Source: Asterella californica (taxonomy: Eukaryota > Streptophyta > Marchantiopsida > Marchantiales > Aytoniaceae). From it: a stretch of 64,000 nt of DNA. The stretch covers positions 36,393,501 through 36,457,500 of the forward strand of contig JAYKYS010000001.1 of the NCBI GenBank assembly GCA_036924285.1, given 5' to 3'. The notes beneath the pieces are model-generated. The model was not told the DNA's origin. It ran no database searches and saw nothing but the letters and a program-made list of their open reading frames with translations. Below, piece after piece: positions 32,091-43,100 of the stretch; the first letter of the stretch is position 1, and each line of letters begins with the position of its first letter. A program made the position numbers and the translations under genes.

Positions 32091-32117
32091 CAGCCTTCAA
32101 AGAGATTCTGGAGGCTG
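32091..32117 (-). other. Lysozyme-family 3' hairpin, copy B
   Basis: On the minus strand CAGCCTCCAGAATCTCTTTGAAGGCTG starts about 150 nt after the copy B stop codon. The ends CAGCCT and AGGCTG pair, with the shared ATCTC core in the loop. The preceding GCTGATAATTT is identical downstream of copy C, so the whole 3' region is homologous. Confidence 0.65.
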
Positions 32118-32263
32118 AAATTATCAGCAGCTCTGCGTGAACCATGTACATTGAGCTGCCAACGATCACCACTCCAGAAGGTGCAGATCACACTCAGGCT
32201 GAGATATCGATCAGCAACGGTACTCCTCGAGTCGGTGCACTTAACTGATCATCTCCGTTGCAT

Positions 32264-33269
32264 TCAGTCCTTTTCGCATCCTCTCGCGACAATGTCCACA
32301 TTGTCATCACATCGGTTTGTATTCTCCTCGCGCCCACACCAATCACTCTTTCCCAGCTCATGAGCGGCGGACTCGAATTGCTCCTTACCAACCTTCTCAA
32401 TAAACTTCTCCATATCTCTCTTAGGGAAGTTATCAACAGCTGCAAGCAGACAAGCAAACAAACAGCTCTTTCAAATTTCATCATGCTTCAGTCCTCAAAG
32501 ATCCTCCTCTCAACGAGAGTACAAGTAAATCAGAAACTGGCCAGCAAAAGGACAAGCAAACAGAGAAAACGAAACGTACATCCAGCTGAATGCTGGATAT
32601 CGGCCAGGACGGCTTGCAGAGAGCAGCAAAAATCGTCCAGGCGCTTAACGTTATCCGCAGCCCTGTCCAGAGCCCTCTTGGCATCCGCAATCAGCAATCC
32701 CGTGATCTGCAGATCGTTCAAACAGCTCTCTCCCTTGTACACCTCGTCGTAATCTGCCCGCACCCTCTCGAGCTCTTCCTTCCTTTGTTTCACATCATCG
32801 TCCAAATTGTAACCAGCACCGATTGCACGGAAGCCGTTCACGTGGTCGTAAGCACACTTATGACGTCCCTCGTGCTCCTCCAGCAAAGGCGCTACATCTG
32901 GAATGCAGAGAACTCCATTCCACCCCCTGCATGCAAAACATGCGTAATTCACTCACTTAATTTTCTCCAACTTCAATCCCGGATCTATACACCTTCTAAT
33001 CATAAACTGCTTTGCGCCTAGGCCTGATACTAAACAGTAACAAGCCCTAGGCAAGCATTTTTAACTGTTACAGTACTCGAACCACCAGCTACATCTCATC
33101 TGTGGAGAATAATCCTTAAACCAGACCTTCGGTTAGAGAACGCGCGGATGCCGGGACGCTTATCGGTAGTTTCACGTATACAGCCACCGCGTGCTGTCAC
33201 CGGGGAGGACAAACCTACCACCGCAGCCAGCAACACGACCATGACAAGCTGAACGTTTGCTCGTGCCAT
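32264..33269 (-). CDS. Secreted phage-type (GH24-like) lysozyme family protein, copy B
   Basis: Three exons, 33269-33127, 32926-32580 and 32439-32264, join in frame to 221 residues. Introns are GT...AG (donor GTCTGG, acceptor TGCAG; donor GTACGT, acceptor TGCAG). Exon 1 encodes a signal peptide, MARANVQLVMVVLLAAVVGL then SSPVTA, so the product is secreted. Exon 2 has GWNGVLC and then LLEEHEGRHKCAYDHVNGFR followed by AIGAGYNLDD. This pattern resembles T4-type lysozymes, which hydrolyse peptidoglycan. The Glu of HEG is kept. In a gap-free alignment the catalytic Asp and Thr positions are His and Ala, with an Asp one residue earlier. Exon 3 has the DWC...RC...RGC cysteine pattern. The eight cysteines suggest four disulfides. 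A role against bacteria is inference, and altered activity is possible. Confidence 0.7.
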
Positions 33270-33661
33270 CTTCGATACTCTGTTCGAGGAAAAGCCACAA
33301 CCAAACATTAACAATTGCAGGTTAATGCAACAAGCTCCATGATCGAGCAAGCTGGACCCTGATCTATTGTGTACAGATGAGCCACCATACTGCTTCGAGC
33401 TTCTGCAATGTACCCGTGCGAAAATGATTATCAAACGTCAGAATGTGCCATGGTTCGTCTCTTCACCTAAGCGTTGTATCACAATCAGTACTGTTGAGAA
33501 AACAACACTTCCAAAACGAACGCCGTGAGATGAGACGATATATACTTTCTATCTTCCAACAACAGTCCACAGTTACAGTATATTACCTTCCACTTTCTGT
33601 CACAAAACTGCCCAGTGATACACACCGCCTGTGCCACTTCAAGGCCGATGTGCTGCTGTGC

Positions 33662-33696
33662 TTTATATGCTATCTGCGTTGAGACAGTCCATGTCA
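33662..33696 (-). promoter_or_regulatory. Shared promoter block, copy B
   Basis: On the minus strand GGTGACATGGACTGTC is followed after a short gap by a CATATAAAGCA TATA box. The TATA lies 393 bp before the copy B ATG. Copies C, D and E have the same pair of elements at similar positions. Upstream, a GGCAT(C)TGCC/CGGACATTTGGCAG block (about 33826-33852) is also shared, so this is probably the ancestral promoter of the family. Confidence 0.6.
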
Positions 33697-34019
33697 CCGA
33701 CGGAACCAGAACTGACCAGAATAAGATTAATACAAAATAAGAAATTCAATTGACCAGGGTGCGGTTTCCGGCTCCCGCAGACACCTGTATATCCGACTAT
33801 AATTGAACGGAATATACTTGGCGATCCGCCGGCATCTGCCAAATGTCCGTAAGTTCTGCTCGGTAAATTTGGAGAATCATTGGTGCCATACTTCATGGGC
33901 AGGTATACGTAACACATCGATATCGATCGACCTACCTGAACAAATCTTGTCTTCATCGCAGAACAGCAGCGGATGTGTAGAGATTAAAATGCTACCATTC
34001 AGCTCTGCCGTGATGTAGA

Positions 34020-35640
34020 GCAGTGAGAGAATGTCAATATATATGTCCTAGTGGTTCGATTCATGATATGAATGTGATCGTTAATGAATGACAAAGTACC
34101 GGCGATGGAAGTGCACTGATCACACGGATCACAGCAAGCAAGCAAAAGTTCCCAGAAGTTCATCGAGCATGCATATTTATCCACCATACCTGAGGAAAAA
34201 GATATCTGGCAAAAGAACTCGCGATCGGCCCATGCATGCGTGTAATGGTATACTGTTACTCATGAGAATGTGCCCAATATCCGAGGTGTGAAAAACCTCT
34301 TGACAATGTTCTTTTGTGCAGAATTCGAAGTCCTGAATAAGATCTTAGGAGGGTTAAGTTGGTCCAACTTACAAGATAGGTAGAGCTTACGTAATTACAT
34401 ATCGTACGAGATACTGTAGGCCAGAAGAAAAGAAGTATAGATTGTAATGTCATGTGTACTTATATATAATCCACTCTCCGGGATTTTCGTAGAGGATTAG
34501 TACCCCTTCCCTGTATGAAACATGCGCTGAAGTTTATACAAGAAGGAGAGAAGCACATGTCATTGAGCAGAATGTTGCAAAACGCTATGATCAACGAAAA
34601 GGAGAAAAGATCTCAGTTAAGTGCTAGTGTTAAAGCTGATATGATATGCATCCAAAGCGAGGAGGCGCAAAGGGACAAACCCAAAAATCCTCTTTATATT
34701 CAGCTTCATTTTTCTTTTAGGTCAAAATTTACTTGTAGAATTTATGTGTGCAAGAAGCTTGGAAAGTTAATGTATAGTACTTGCATATGAAGGCACGAAA
34801 ACATTTCATAGCTGAGGTCTGGGAAAATATGTGTAGCTGAAGGCACGAAAGCTTGGGAATGCCTACTATCCTAAAGGAGAAGTCCCGAAATGCGTTGTAA
34901 TGTTAATGGTAAGAGCGCTGCAAGCTCCATGCATCAACTGAGCAGCTATCTGCACTCGCCTTTACTTGGCGTACACCATAAGCGTGTTTTCACAGCACAT
35001 GGTTAACTTAGGACCTAGACACGTTACCGCCATCGGGTGTACCTTAAGGTACATCAAGGGTACTTTAAAACGCTTCATGGAGTAGAGACATTCAGCTCAA
35101 CCTTGTCCCCTTCGCGGAGTATACAGTGACAGAGATTAGTGCACTCATGTTGATATCTGTTGCTGCACGTCCAGACAATACTTCATTTATTCCCAAAGGG
35201 TGATCAAAATGTACACTACGAGTTACAATTTCAAGAGTCTACTTCAAGAGTCTACTAATTAGCTTCCTTTCTGGGTTAAAATTAAAGGAAAACTAATATT
35301 TAAGCTGGTGTACATGAATTCCTAGAATCTAAAAACTCTTCCCTTTCCCTTTGACTTCAACTTTAGTTCATATTAAGAACTAAACTAAGCCTGGAGCACA
35401 TTTTCCTGCCAATATCAATAGCAATGTACCATTTACGTATACCGGTATGCATGGGCCATGCGCTCTTTGGGCAGATTACGTTTTTCCTCCCATGCAGTGT
35501 GGTTCGTGGATCAGTCCACGAACTCTACAGGTGTCTTGATCCTAATTCTAACACGCCACCACAACAGAGCTTCACATTCACATTCTCTCATCACTGCAGA
35601 GCTCGATCTCCTGATTTATATGCGCATTTTCTACACATTT
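34020..35640. other. Intergenic between divergent lysozyme-like genes
   Basis: This separates the promoters of copy B (minus) and copy C (plus). A 90-codon plus frame at 34515-34790 shows no domain or signal. Nothing else supportable is seen, apart from duplicated promoter-type words on both flanks. Confidence 0.4.
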
Positions 35641-35903
35641 AGCTGCGAATGCTCTTGAGCTCCTGCGATGAAGACAAGATCTGTTCAGGTCCATCAATCT
35701 GTTACCTGCTCCACGAAGTATGGCACAATTGTTTCCCCGACGTTGCGACCAGAACACACGGACATCTGGCAGATGCCTGCCGATAGCCAAGTATATTCTA
35801 GTCAATTTTATTCTGATATGCAAGTTGACTACGCGGCAGACCGAAACCGATCCCTGGTCGATTCTTAATTTGTACATCATGCTCGGGTCTGGTATCGTCG
35901 GTG

Positions 35904-35935
35904 ACATGGACTGTTGCACATATGGTATATAAAGC
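35904..35935 (+). promoter_or_regulatory. Shared promoter block, copy C
   Basis: GACATGGACTGT (from 35903) precedes TATATAAAGCA (TATA at 35926-35933), matching copies B, D and E. The block lies 563 bp upstream of the copy C ATG, farther than in the other copies because of the 78-bp duplication between. CGGACATCTGGCAGATG lies upstream at 35759-35775, as in the other copies. Confidence 0.6.
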
Positions 35936-36165
35936 ACAGAGAACAATCGATATCACTCCAAGGAGCGGAGCGGTGTATATATCATCAAGCACCCTGAGAA
36001 TTCGAACAAGGTCGACTGGAATTCGAAGGTAAAGGTTGAGGTATCTCATATCATGATTGTGGATCGACTTCGTTGGATGGAAGTTCTCTTCCGAGAGCTA
36101 ATGTATCTGGCCGTGTTCGTTCTGTATACTGAAACTTTTCCAGACTAGTGACTGACTAAAGGTGA

Positions 36166-36322
36166 AGAGATGGATAGATATGTAAAGCTAGGCTCTTCCT
36201 GAGCTGCATTTTAATCATTTTCCACGGGTAGATGGTAGACTCAAGAGATGGATAGATATATAAAGCTAGGCTCTTCCTGAGCTGCATTTTAAATCATTTT
36301 CCACGGGTAGATGGTACACTCA
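36166..36322. repeat. 78-bp tandem duplication upstream of copy C
   Basis: AGAGATGGATAGATAT...AAAGCTAGGCTCTTCCTGAG...CCACGGGTAGATGGTA is present twice head to tail. The first copy reads AGATATGTAAAG and the second AGATATATAAAG, so only the second has a TATATAAA box (36257-36264), 232 bp before the ATG. The duplication may have created an additional start site. Confidence 0.7.
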
Positions 36323-36495
36323 AGCTCGTTGCAGTACGCTTACTTATATGTTGCTCGTTGCTCATGTCCCCCGCTTCAGTTCTCAGCATGTCCAGAAGAA
36401 GGTAGCTACTGATTCAGAGTTCTAGGCTGCTCGATTGACATTATCCTGCAACTGCTTGACTGTAGCAGTTGTGAACGGAGAATCGAGAATCGAAG

Positions 36496-37430
36496 ATGGC
36501 ACGAGTACACGTTCAGCTTGTCATGGTCGTGGTGCTTGCCGCGGTGGTGGTCTTTTCCTCCCCGGTGACAGCGCGCACTGGCCGTAGTACTTCCCAACGT
36601 TTCGATATCCGGGCCTACTCTAACCGAAGGTGAGTTCTTGAGATGAAGGAGGTGGTCGATGCTTGCCTTAAGCGTATAGATCCTACAAACATGTATTCGG
36701 TATTGAAGTTCCCGTTTGAATTCTGGGAACACTGAGCGCTGGATATGAGGCATGCTTGCAGGGGATGGAATGGAGTTCTGTGCCTTGCAGACGTGGCTCC
36801 TCTGCTGGAGGAGCACGAGGGACGTCATAAGTGTGCTTACGACCACGTGAACGGCTACCGTGCAGTCGGTGCGGGTTACAACTTGGACGATGATGTGAAA
36901 CAAAGGAGGGAAGAGCTCAAGAGGGTGCTGGCAGATTACGATGAGGTGTACAAGGGAGAGAGCTGTTTGAAGGATCTGCAGATCACGGGGTTGTTGATTG
37001 TGGATGCCAAGAGGGCTCTCGAGAGGGCTGCGGATAATGTGAAGCGTCTAGACGATTTGTGTTGTTCTATGCAAGCCGTCTTCGCCGATATTCAGCATTC
37101 ATCTGGATGTACGTTTTTCGTTTAATGTTTCTCCTGCAGTTTGATTGATTTCGGCAGTTTTTGATTTGTCTTTTTCATCCTTTTGGAAAAGATCCAGCGA
37201 AGCGAAGCAGTGATGAGATTAAAATTTCCTGCTCGCTCGCTTGCCTGCTTGCAGCTGCTGATAAGTTCCCTCAGAGAGATTTGGAAAAGTTTATTGAGAA
37301 GGCTGGCAAGGAGCAATTCAATTCCGCCGCTCGTGAACTGGAAAAGAGTGACTGGTGCGGCCGAGAGGAAAATACAAATCGATGCGATGACAATGTGGAC
37401 ATTGTCGAGAGAGGATGTGAAAAGGACTGA
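36496..37430 (+). CDS. Secreted phage-type (GH24-like) lysozyme family protein, copy C
   Basis: Exons 36496-36629, 36762-37108 and 37255-37430 join in frame to 218 residues with standard splice sites (GTGAGT/TGCAG and GTACGT/TGCAG). Exon 1 is a signal peptide, MARVHVQLVMVVVLAAVVVF then SSPVTA. The domain runs GWNGVLCLADVAPLLEEHEG, HKCAYDHVNGYRAVGAGYNL, YDEVYKGESCL, DLQITGLL, and a CC pair, then in exon 3 SDWCGREENTNRC and VERGC. Glu64 matches the catalytic Glu of T4-type lysozymes. His73 and Ala79 stand where Asp and Thr are expected, with Asp72 adjacent. No stop or frameshift is present. This is the cleanest copy in the window and probably expressed from the TATA boxes upstream. GH24 membership is my judgement from motif spacing. 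Confidence 0.75.
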
Positions 37431-37574
37431 ACGGCAAGGAGTTGTTGTGTTCATGCTTGACAATGGACACAACATGGACAACATGGACACGAGGACCCCG
37501 ATTTGTGGGCTCATCAGAGTGCTGAATCGTTTGCAGCTGCAGCTCATGTATCGGCTTGCGTAGTGCTGATAATT

Positions 37575-37599
37575 TCAGCTTGCAAAATTTCGTGGCAGA
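37575..37599 (+). other. Lysozyme-family 3' hairpin region, copy C (degenerate)
   Basis: GCTGATAATTTCAGC at this point matches copy B exactly, but the following TTGCAAAATTTCGTGGCAG keeps only part of the stem. It marks the homologous 3' region about 150 nt after the stop codon. Confidence 0.45.
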
Positions 37600-37874
37600 T
37601 GTGTTCGGTTTGTGGTGTTGTTTTTTTCTCTTTTCGTTAGTGGGTTTCGCTGGTTACAGGAGAAGGCGCCAAGCTTTCTGGATCATCCCTGGACCTGGAG
37701 GACACGCAGATCGCGAGTTCGCTGTGTCCAGTGAACTGTAAATATTAGTCCGTAAACGTTGTGCGTTTCTTTATCGAAGTAAAAAGTGTGGGAATTTATG
37801 TAGTTGATGTGTCTTCTTGAGCATGAATTCGAGTATACGTATTCGAATGTACCGTATCTGGAGTATAATTTGGC

Positions 37875-37935
37875 TCTCATGCTGGAGGTTACTTGAGGAC
37901 TCCAGCATGAGAACGCAGTATACTGCGTTCTCATG
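37875..37935. repeat. Two overlapping palindromes
   Basis: TCTCATGCTGGAG (37875-37887) pairs with CTCCAGCATGAGA (37900-37912). From 37906 to 37935 a perfect 30-bp palindrome is centred on CAGTATACTG. The two share CATGAGA, so either hairpin can form but not both at once. Confidence 0.8.
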
Positions 37936-37969
37936 TATACTGCTGTATTGATTTCGTCCGCTACTCACA

Positions 37970-38192
37970 GTGAGCAAATCTGGGGAGGCTACCCGTTCAC
38001 GCCAGTACTGATGCGTGGACATGGACACAGTCAGTTCACGGAAGTACTGATGCATGTACATGGACACAAACATGTACAAACTGTGAGCAAATCTGGGGAG
38101 GCTACCCGTTCACGCCAGTACTGATGCGTGGACATGGACACAGTCAGTTCACGGAAGTACTGATGCATGTACATGGACACAAACATGTACAC
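37970..38192. repeat. 113-bp tandem duplication
   Basis: GTGAGCAAATCTGGGGAGGC begins at 37970 and again at 38083, and the copies are nearly identical. Each contains an internal pair of TACTGATGC..G.ACATGGACACA words. The duplication is recent. Confidence 0.85.
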
Positions 38193-38199
38193 TGTATCA

Positions 38200-40200
38200 G
38201 TTTTAGTCAAACTTGATTTATCGTTCTAGAATCCAGGAGAAGTCGATTGGTAAACTACGAGGGATCAGTTACGAATCGACGGATCAGATAGAATCCAGAT
38301 TTTAAACATGATGGATCGTTTCTGGATTAGAATTGCTATTAAAATCCATGCCAGATACGTTTACAATCCAGACAGTTCCATCCAGACAGATCAGATTAGA
38401 ACCCAGATTTAAAACATGATGGATCTTTCTAAAACCCGGGTCTAGAAATTGTTAATTAGAATCCAGACATTCAAATGTCTGATGTGTTAAACTTGATCAG
38501 AAGCGATCTTCATGTCATAAAGAAAAACCGCGTGAAAGAACGTTTACTCGGATCGCATTTACGCTGAGCGTTCTACTTCATCCCTGCATTCCGAATGACT
38601 TGAATAGCCGGAATCGTTCTGTGCGCACGGGGAACCTTTTGTTTCTGGCACATATCGTACTAAGGGGACCATCTGTTACTTCGCCTTTACTTTGATAGCG
38701 AATCAGTAATTATAATGGCCTTTTCCTTTCACGTGTACAAAAGTACCGAAATAAAGATCTTTCCTGAATTCGAAGCTTGCCGTTGTAGGCTGCCTCACGG
38801 ATGCTAGTTTGGATTGCATGTCCTTCGGTTGCTGAACGTGAATCCATTGATAGAGCAAGCAGACTGAAGATTCGGTGCTGTGCACATCATCTAGCAGCTG
38901 GTTTAAATCCTAGTGCTGTTATCGGTGTTGTATTGTACTGCTACGTACTACTTACATACTCCAGGAACTTCCCCAACCGCTGTTTCATCAACTCGAACTG
39001 AGTGCTGCCGTTGACTGGAAGTTTAGGTAGCGTTCGGGCTCAGAACAGTCCGTTATTATATTACAGTACTATGTCTCCGAGTTCATAATATAACCTTTCA
39101 ACCTTTCTGCCGTAATGTACATTGCAGTCACATTTCTTAGAGAAAGAGAAGTATTATTCGGAGAAAACGAAATTTTAGTTACATATGATCACTCAGCTGC
39201 GAGCTCAATTCAAACACTCAGCTGGTTTATAAGTATTTAGTCATCTGTTTTCTCGAGTGTCACAGTGACACCATGGAACACATCCTAGAGCTCTTTTAAG
39301 TGTGGACCCTAAACAGCATGGAACATATGTCCAAATTCAGTCCTCAGGACGGTTTCCCCGAGTTTTCAAAGTCTCGTGACGCGCAGAGTGGCTTTGTTGT
39401 ATTTCCGGCCTTCGGCCCTTCTTTCGTAAAGAGAGTCATCGAGTTCTGAACCGTGGATTAACACACGGTAATATGAATTACAAGTCATATGTAATGTTTC
39501 TTTGGTTCCACAATATGAATTCCTAGTGATATGACTGCTATTGTTACAATGAACAAACTCAAATTCACTACCATATTCAAATTCAAGAACTACCACGTCC
39601 ATCAAACGATCGCTTTGGTTCTCACCAATACAACTGGAAAAGTTCCAAGGCAATTATACGATTGCTCCGCACAGCTCAACGTCGACGCATAAGGTACAAT
39701 GGGTACTCCCACTGTTAATTTCTCATCTAATTCAACACCGTGAATCGATACTGTGATACCCTGTTCTACCAGGGCCATTATTCTTCCCTGTGCCCTTGCA
39801 TGTATTAGCCATTTGCAATTGAGAGTACTGCACTAATTACAACCCACAACACCCATGCTATGAAGCAAATAGCTCGCTTAGTCGGGCATTAGTCCAAGAG
39901 CACTGCATTCATTATAACCCAAGACAGCCACAGTCGAGCTGTTGCACCCCATGGTACTAGCTAGGAAGGGAGTGTTGCTTGCATTATCATCACTTTATTC
40001 CAATGGACAAATATACAAGATGTTCACAGATTTAGACTAATACATCCACCGAGTCACAGTCTAAGCCACATTATTCCCCGGACATGCAGCACTGCGAGAG
40101 AACTCCGCGAATTCTAGCAAGCGAATGTTTACAACCAGAAACAGGGGAAGCACTCTTGAGGGAAAGCAAAGAAAAAAGAGACAAAACAGCTCCAAACGAT
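38200..40200. other. No recognisable gene
   Basis: Degenerate repeats of GATCAGAT..GAA(T/C)CCAGATTT..AACATGATGGATC occupy 38270-38450. The rest has short frames without domains on both strands, including minus frames at 39366-39653 and 38703-38885. It is the intergenic space between convergent lysozyme-like copies C (plus) and D (minus). Confidence 0.4.
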
Positions 40201-40210
40201 CAGTGGCTTC

Positions 40211-40237
40211 ATCCTGCAAAGACGTTTTGCAGGCTGG
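40211..40237 (-). other. Lysozyme-family 3' hairpin, copy D
   Basis: On the minus strand CCAGCCTGCAAAACGTCTTTGCAGGAT lies about 75 nt after the copy D stop. The stem CCTGCAAA/TTTGCAGG is perfect over 8 bp with loop ACGTC. Compared with copy E (CCGAAA/TTTCGAGG), two stem positions have changed on both sides, which keeps pairing. Confidence 0.65.
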
Positions 40238-40310
40238 AAAGATCAGCTGCATTTTGTATTGAAATCATCGATATCTTCCACGCATCACTGATAACTGAAA
40301 CGATTCAGCC

Positions 40311-41421
40311 CTAAGCAGAATGCACTCCGCGGAGATCAACACTCTTCCTGGCCTGCAGTTTCGTTCTTTTACATCCTCGAGCAACAAGATCCACGTTGTC
40401 ATCACATCGCCTGAGATTCTCCTGGCTCGAGCACCACTTCGTCTTTCCCAGTTCATGAGCTGCGGACGTGTAATCCTCCTTGGCTGCCTTCTCGATGAAC
40501 ATCTCCAAATCGGTCCGGGGGAAGTTCTGAGAATCTACAAGCAAGAAGGCAGAAATCTTCATTTTGATTATCCTTTCACCGCGCGCCCAGGCCCCCTACA
40601 GAAACCTTTTATCTAGAATGAAAGAGGTGAGACATAGAAGCTGCAGAAAAATGAATGAAATAACGAGAAGGAACGAAACGTACATCCAGCTGAATGCTGG
40701 ATATCGGCGAAAACAGCTTGCAGAGAGCAGCAGAAGTCATCCAGACGCCTCACGTTCTCCGCAGCGCCCTCGAGAGCCCTCTTGGCATCCAGAATCACCA
40801 AGGCCGTGATCTGCAGATTGTCCAAACAGCTCTTACCGCTGTACACATCGTCGTAATCTGCCCGCACATTCGAGAGCTCTTCCCGCCTCTGTCCCACATT
40901 ATCGTCCAAGTTGTAACCGGCACCGACTGCTCGATACCCATTCGGGTGGTTATACACGCATTTTTTATGTCCCTCATGCACGTCAAGCAGAGGCACCACG
41001 TCTGGAATGCACAAAACTCCATTCGATCCTCTGGAACACAACGCAATTTAACATCATGCATGAATGTGAGTAACTAGACCGATCGAAACTCTGACAACTC
41101 CGGAGTAAGAAAAGATGCTCTTTTGTTTTGATTGTTTACTCTGACAACTCCGGAGTAAGAAAAGATGCTCTTTTGTTTTGATTGTTTCCTATAAATGGCG
41201 CGAGCCTTAGAGGAACTAATAAAGAATGATGATGAACCAAGATAACGCGAACCAGCCGTCACACTCAATCTGTGGAAGAACCAGTAAGCTCACTTTCGGT
41301 TCAAGGAGGGACGGCTATCGAGATCTTCACAGCCACCGCCTGCTCCCGTCGCAGGGGAAGAGTAAACTACCACCGCGGCCAGCGCCACGAGCATGACAAC
41401 CTGCAAGTTAACTCGTGCCAT
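40311..41421 (-). CDS. Secreted phage-type (GH24-like) lysozyme family protein, copy D
   Basis: Exons 41421-41294, 41030-40684 and 40534-40311 join in frame to 232 residues, with splice sites GTGAGC/CCAG and GTACGT/TGTAG. The signal peptide is MARVNLQVVMLVALAAVVVY then SSPATG. The core reads GSNGVLCIPDVVPLLDVHEG, KKCVYNHPNGYRAVGAGYNL and YDDVYSGKSCLDNLQITAL. The Glu of HEG is kept, but the Asp next to His in copies B and C is Asn here, so the catalytic groove differs. Exon 3 has KWCSSQENLRRC and VARGC, then a C-terminal extension of about 20 residues beyond copies B and C, through loss of the usual stop. The frame is open throughout. It is closest to pseudogene A. Function may have diverged from hydrolysis. 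Confidence 0.7.
41088..41187. repeat. Perfect 50-bp tandem duplication in copy D intron 1
   Basis: ACTCTGACAACTCCGGAGTA...GATTGTTT occurs at 41088-41137 and again at 41138-41187 without a difference, so the duplication is very recent. Each copy contains the palindrome ACTCCGGAGT. Confidence 0.9.
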
Positions 41422-41499
41422 CTTCGATTCTCCGTTGCCAACTGCATGCGACAACCAAGCAAACCACTCTAGATATAAGTAAATGTCAACAAGATCCAT

Positions 41500-41860
41500 A
41501 ATCGAACCGGTATCGCCTCGACCCAAAGTAGACTCTGAAGCACCTTCAAGTTCTACAATTACTGACAGCGGAAGCGGGGAATACGAGCTACCATCGTTCA
41601 GAGAACTTCACTACTGTCACATGTACAGGACCTGGTCCGTAACAACTCAGTGGAACAGTTCAGTTAAGCTTTGAGACCGCAGAGCGGACGCCCTGATCTA
41701 AGACAAAAAGTGCTTTCTATCTGACCATGAAAAACTTCGACGACACTCCAGTCATGGCATGGCTAAAGGTAAGTGACGTTACATTAATTGTCGATGTCTC
41801 TCTCCCAGAAATGCCTGACAGTGATCGTCGCACCGTCTCTGCCTCCTGAAGCCGGTGCTG
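41500..41860. other. 5' flank and leader of copy D
   Basis: This stretch lies between the copy D promoter block (41879-41912) and its ATG (41421), so it is presumably untranslated leader. A 63-codon plus frame overlapping it has no domain. Confidence 0.4.
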
Positions 41861-41878
41861 TTTCTTGCTTATATACCA

Positions 41879-41912
41879 TCCCTGCACTGAGACAGTCCAT
41901 GTTTAACCAGAA
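41879..41912 (-). promoter_or_regulatory. Shared promoter block, copy D
   Basis: On the minus strand ACATGGACTGTC is followed by GGTATATAAGCA (TATA at 41885-41879), 458 bp upstream of the copy D ATG. GGCATCTGCCAGATG lies farther upstream near 42003-42017, as in the other copies. Confidence 0.6.
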
Positions 41913-42571
41913 TTGACCAGCACGGTGCGATTTCCAACTGCCGCGGACACCTGTAATTATGTGACTGTAATTGATCATGAACGGGCTAAACTTGGCTCCC
42001 AAAGGCATCTGCCAGATGTCGGTGTGTTCTGGTGGAGGAAGTTGGGAAGACGATTATGCCATACTGAATTCGTCGGGCAGGTAAAACATCGATTAATGGG
42101 CTACCTGACGGCTACCTAAACAAACAGAGTGTTGTCTTCGCCGCATGCGCAGAACAGCAGAGAATCTTGAGCCTTGACTTCGGAAATTCTCATACTAGAG
42201 AGAATTTAGAGTGGGAAAGAATGTCAAGATTCCTCGTGGTGCCAGATCGAATTTGTATATGATAATGTAAGAGAAACCGATTCGACGTTATCATATATAT
42301 GTATCATTGATTTCTTCGAAATCCATAATGATCTTTCTGCATCAGTCTCTAGTTAACGTTGTAAACTCGAGCAGGACCAGAAGTCGTTTCGGTATGGATG
42401 GCAGGCAAGACATCGATACCCTACGATGGCACGAATGTTTTCTCAACCCTGTCGAAGAGACCTACGGACATTTGGCAGATGCGTGCGGATCCCAGGTTAT
42501 TCCTCTCAATTAAGTCTGTTAAACACCCTGGTCAATTCCTATTTTGTACATCCTGGTTTCGTCCGTGATCA

Positions 42572-42616
42572 TGACATGGACTGTCTCAGTGCACATCTCG
42601 TATGCATATATAAAGC
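42572..42616 (+). promoter_or_regulatory. Shared promoter block, copy E
   Basis: GACATGGACTGTCTCAGTGC leads to GCATATATAAAGCA (TATA at 42607-42614), 487 bp before the copy E start. CGGACATTTGGCAGATGCG lies at 42466-42484. The block is as well preserved as in the live copies although the gene is broken. Confidence 0.6.
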
Positions 42617-43100
42617 AAAGAAACGAAAATTGACTTCAAAAGGAATAGGTGGTGAATTGAATAGACCATTCACAATATATTTGCAGTTGTGGAACAGAAA
42701 AATAAACTCGAGAAGGTAGCGTCAGGTACCGTGTACCATGGATATGCCATGATACTGTAATTATCTGTTAATTAACGTTGGAAGTCATCTTTCATCTCGA
42801 TCCTGGCCTTCGTTGTGGAAGTGCACCTTCCTGCTTCTCATGTACCCGTGAGTACAGCACGCACTTCCAATCCTGACCTACGTATACCTTAGTTTCGCAC
42901 GATGGTGGCAAGATGGTGGCCCATATCCCGCGCATCAGTACTTTGTCAGTAGGTCCCTGAAGGAGAAGGCAGAGAGAGCTCTGGAGACGAAGGCATTTTC
43001 TTCAGAGTGTGTAGACAACACAGTCTGTCGATCATGCATCTTGTTGAGATTTACTTGCTGTTCGCTTGATTTGTGGCGGTTTCTCCAAGGAGAATCGAAA

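Noticed and set aside
36406..36903. 165-codon minus frame over lysozyme-like copy C
   Set aside because: It is a shadow of exons 1 and 2 of copy C, whose frame, splice sites and paralogues are clear.
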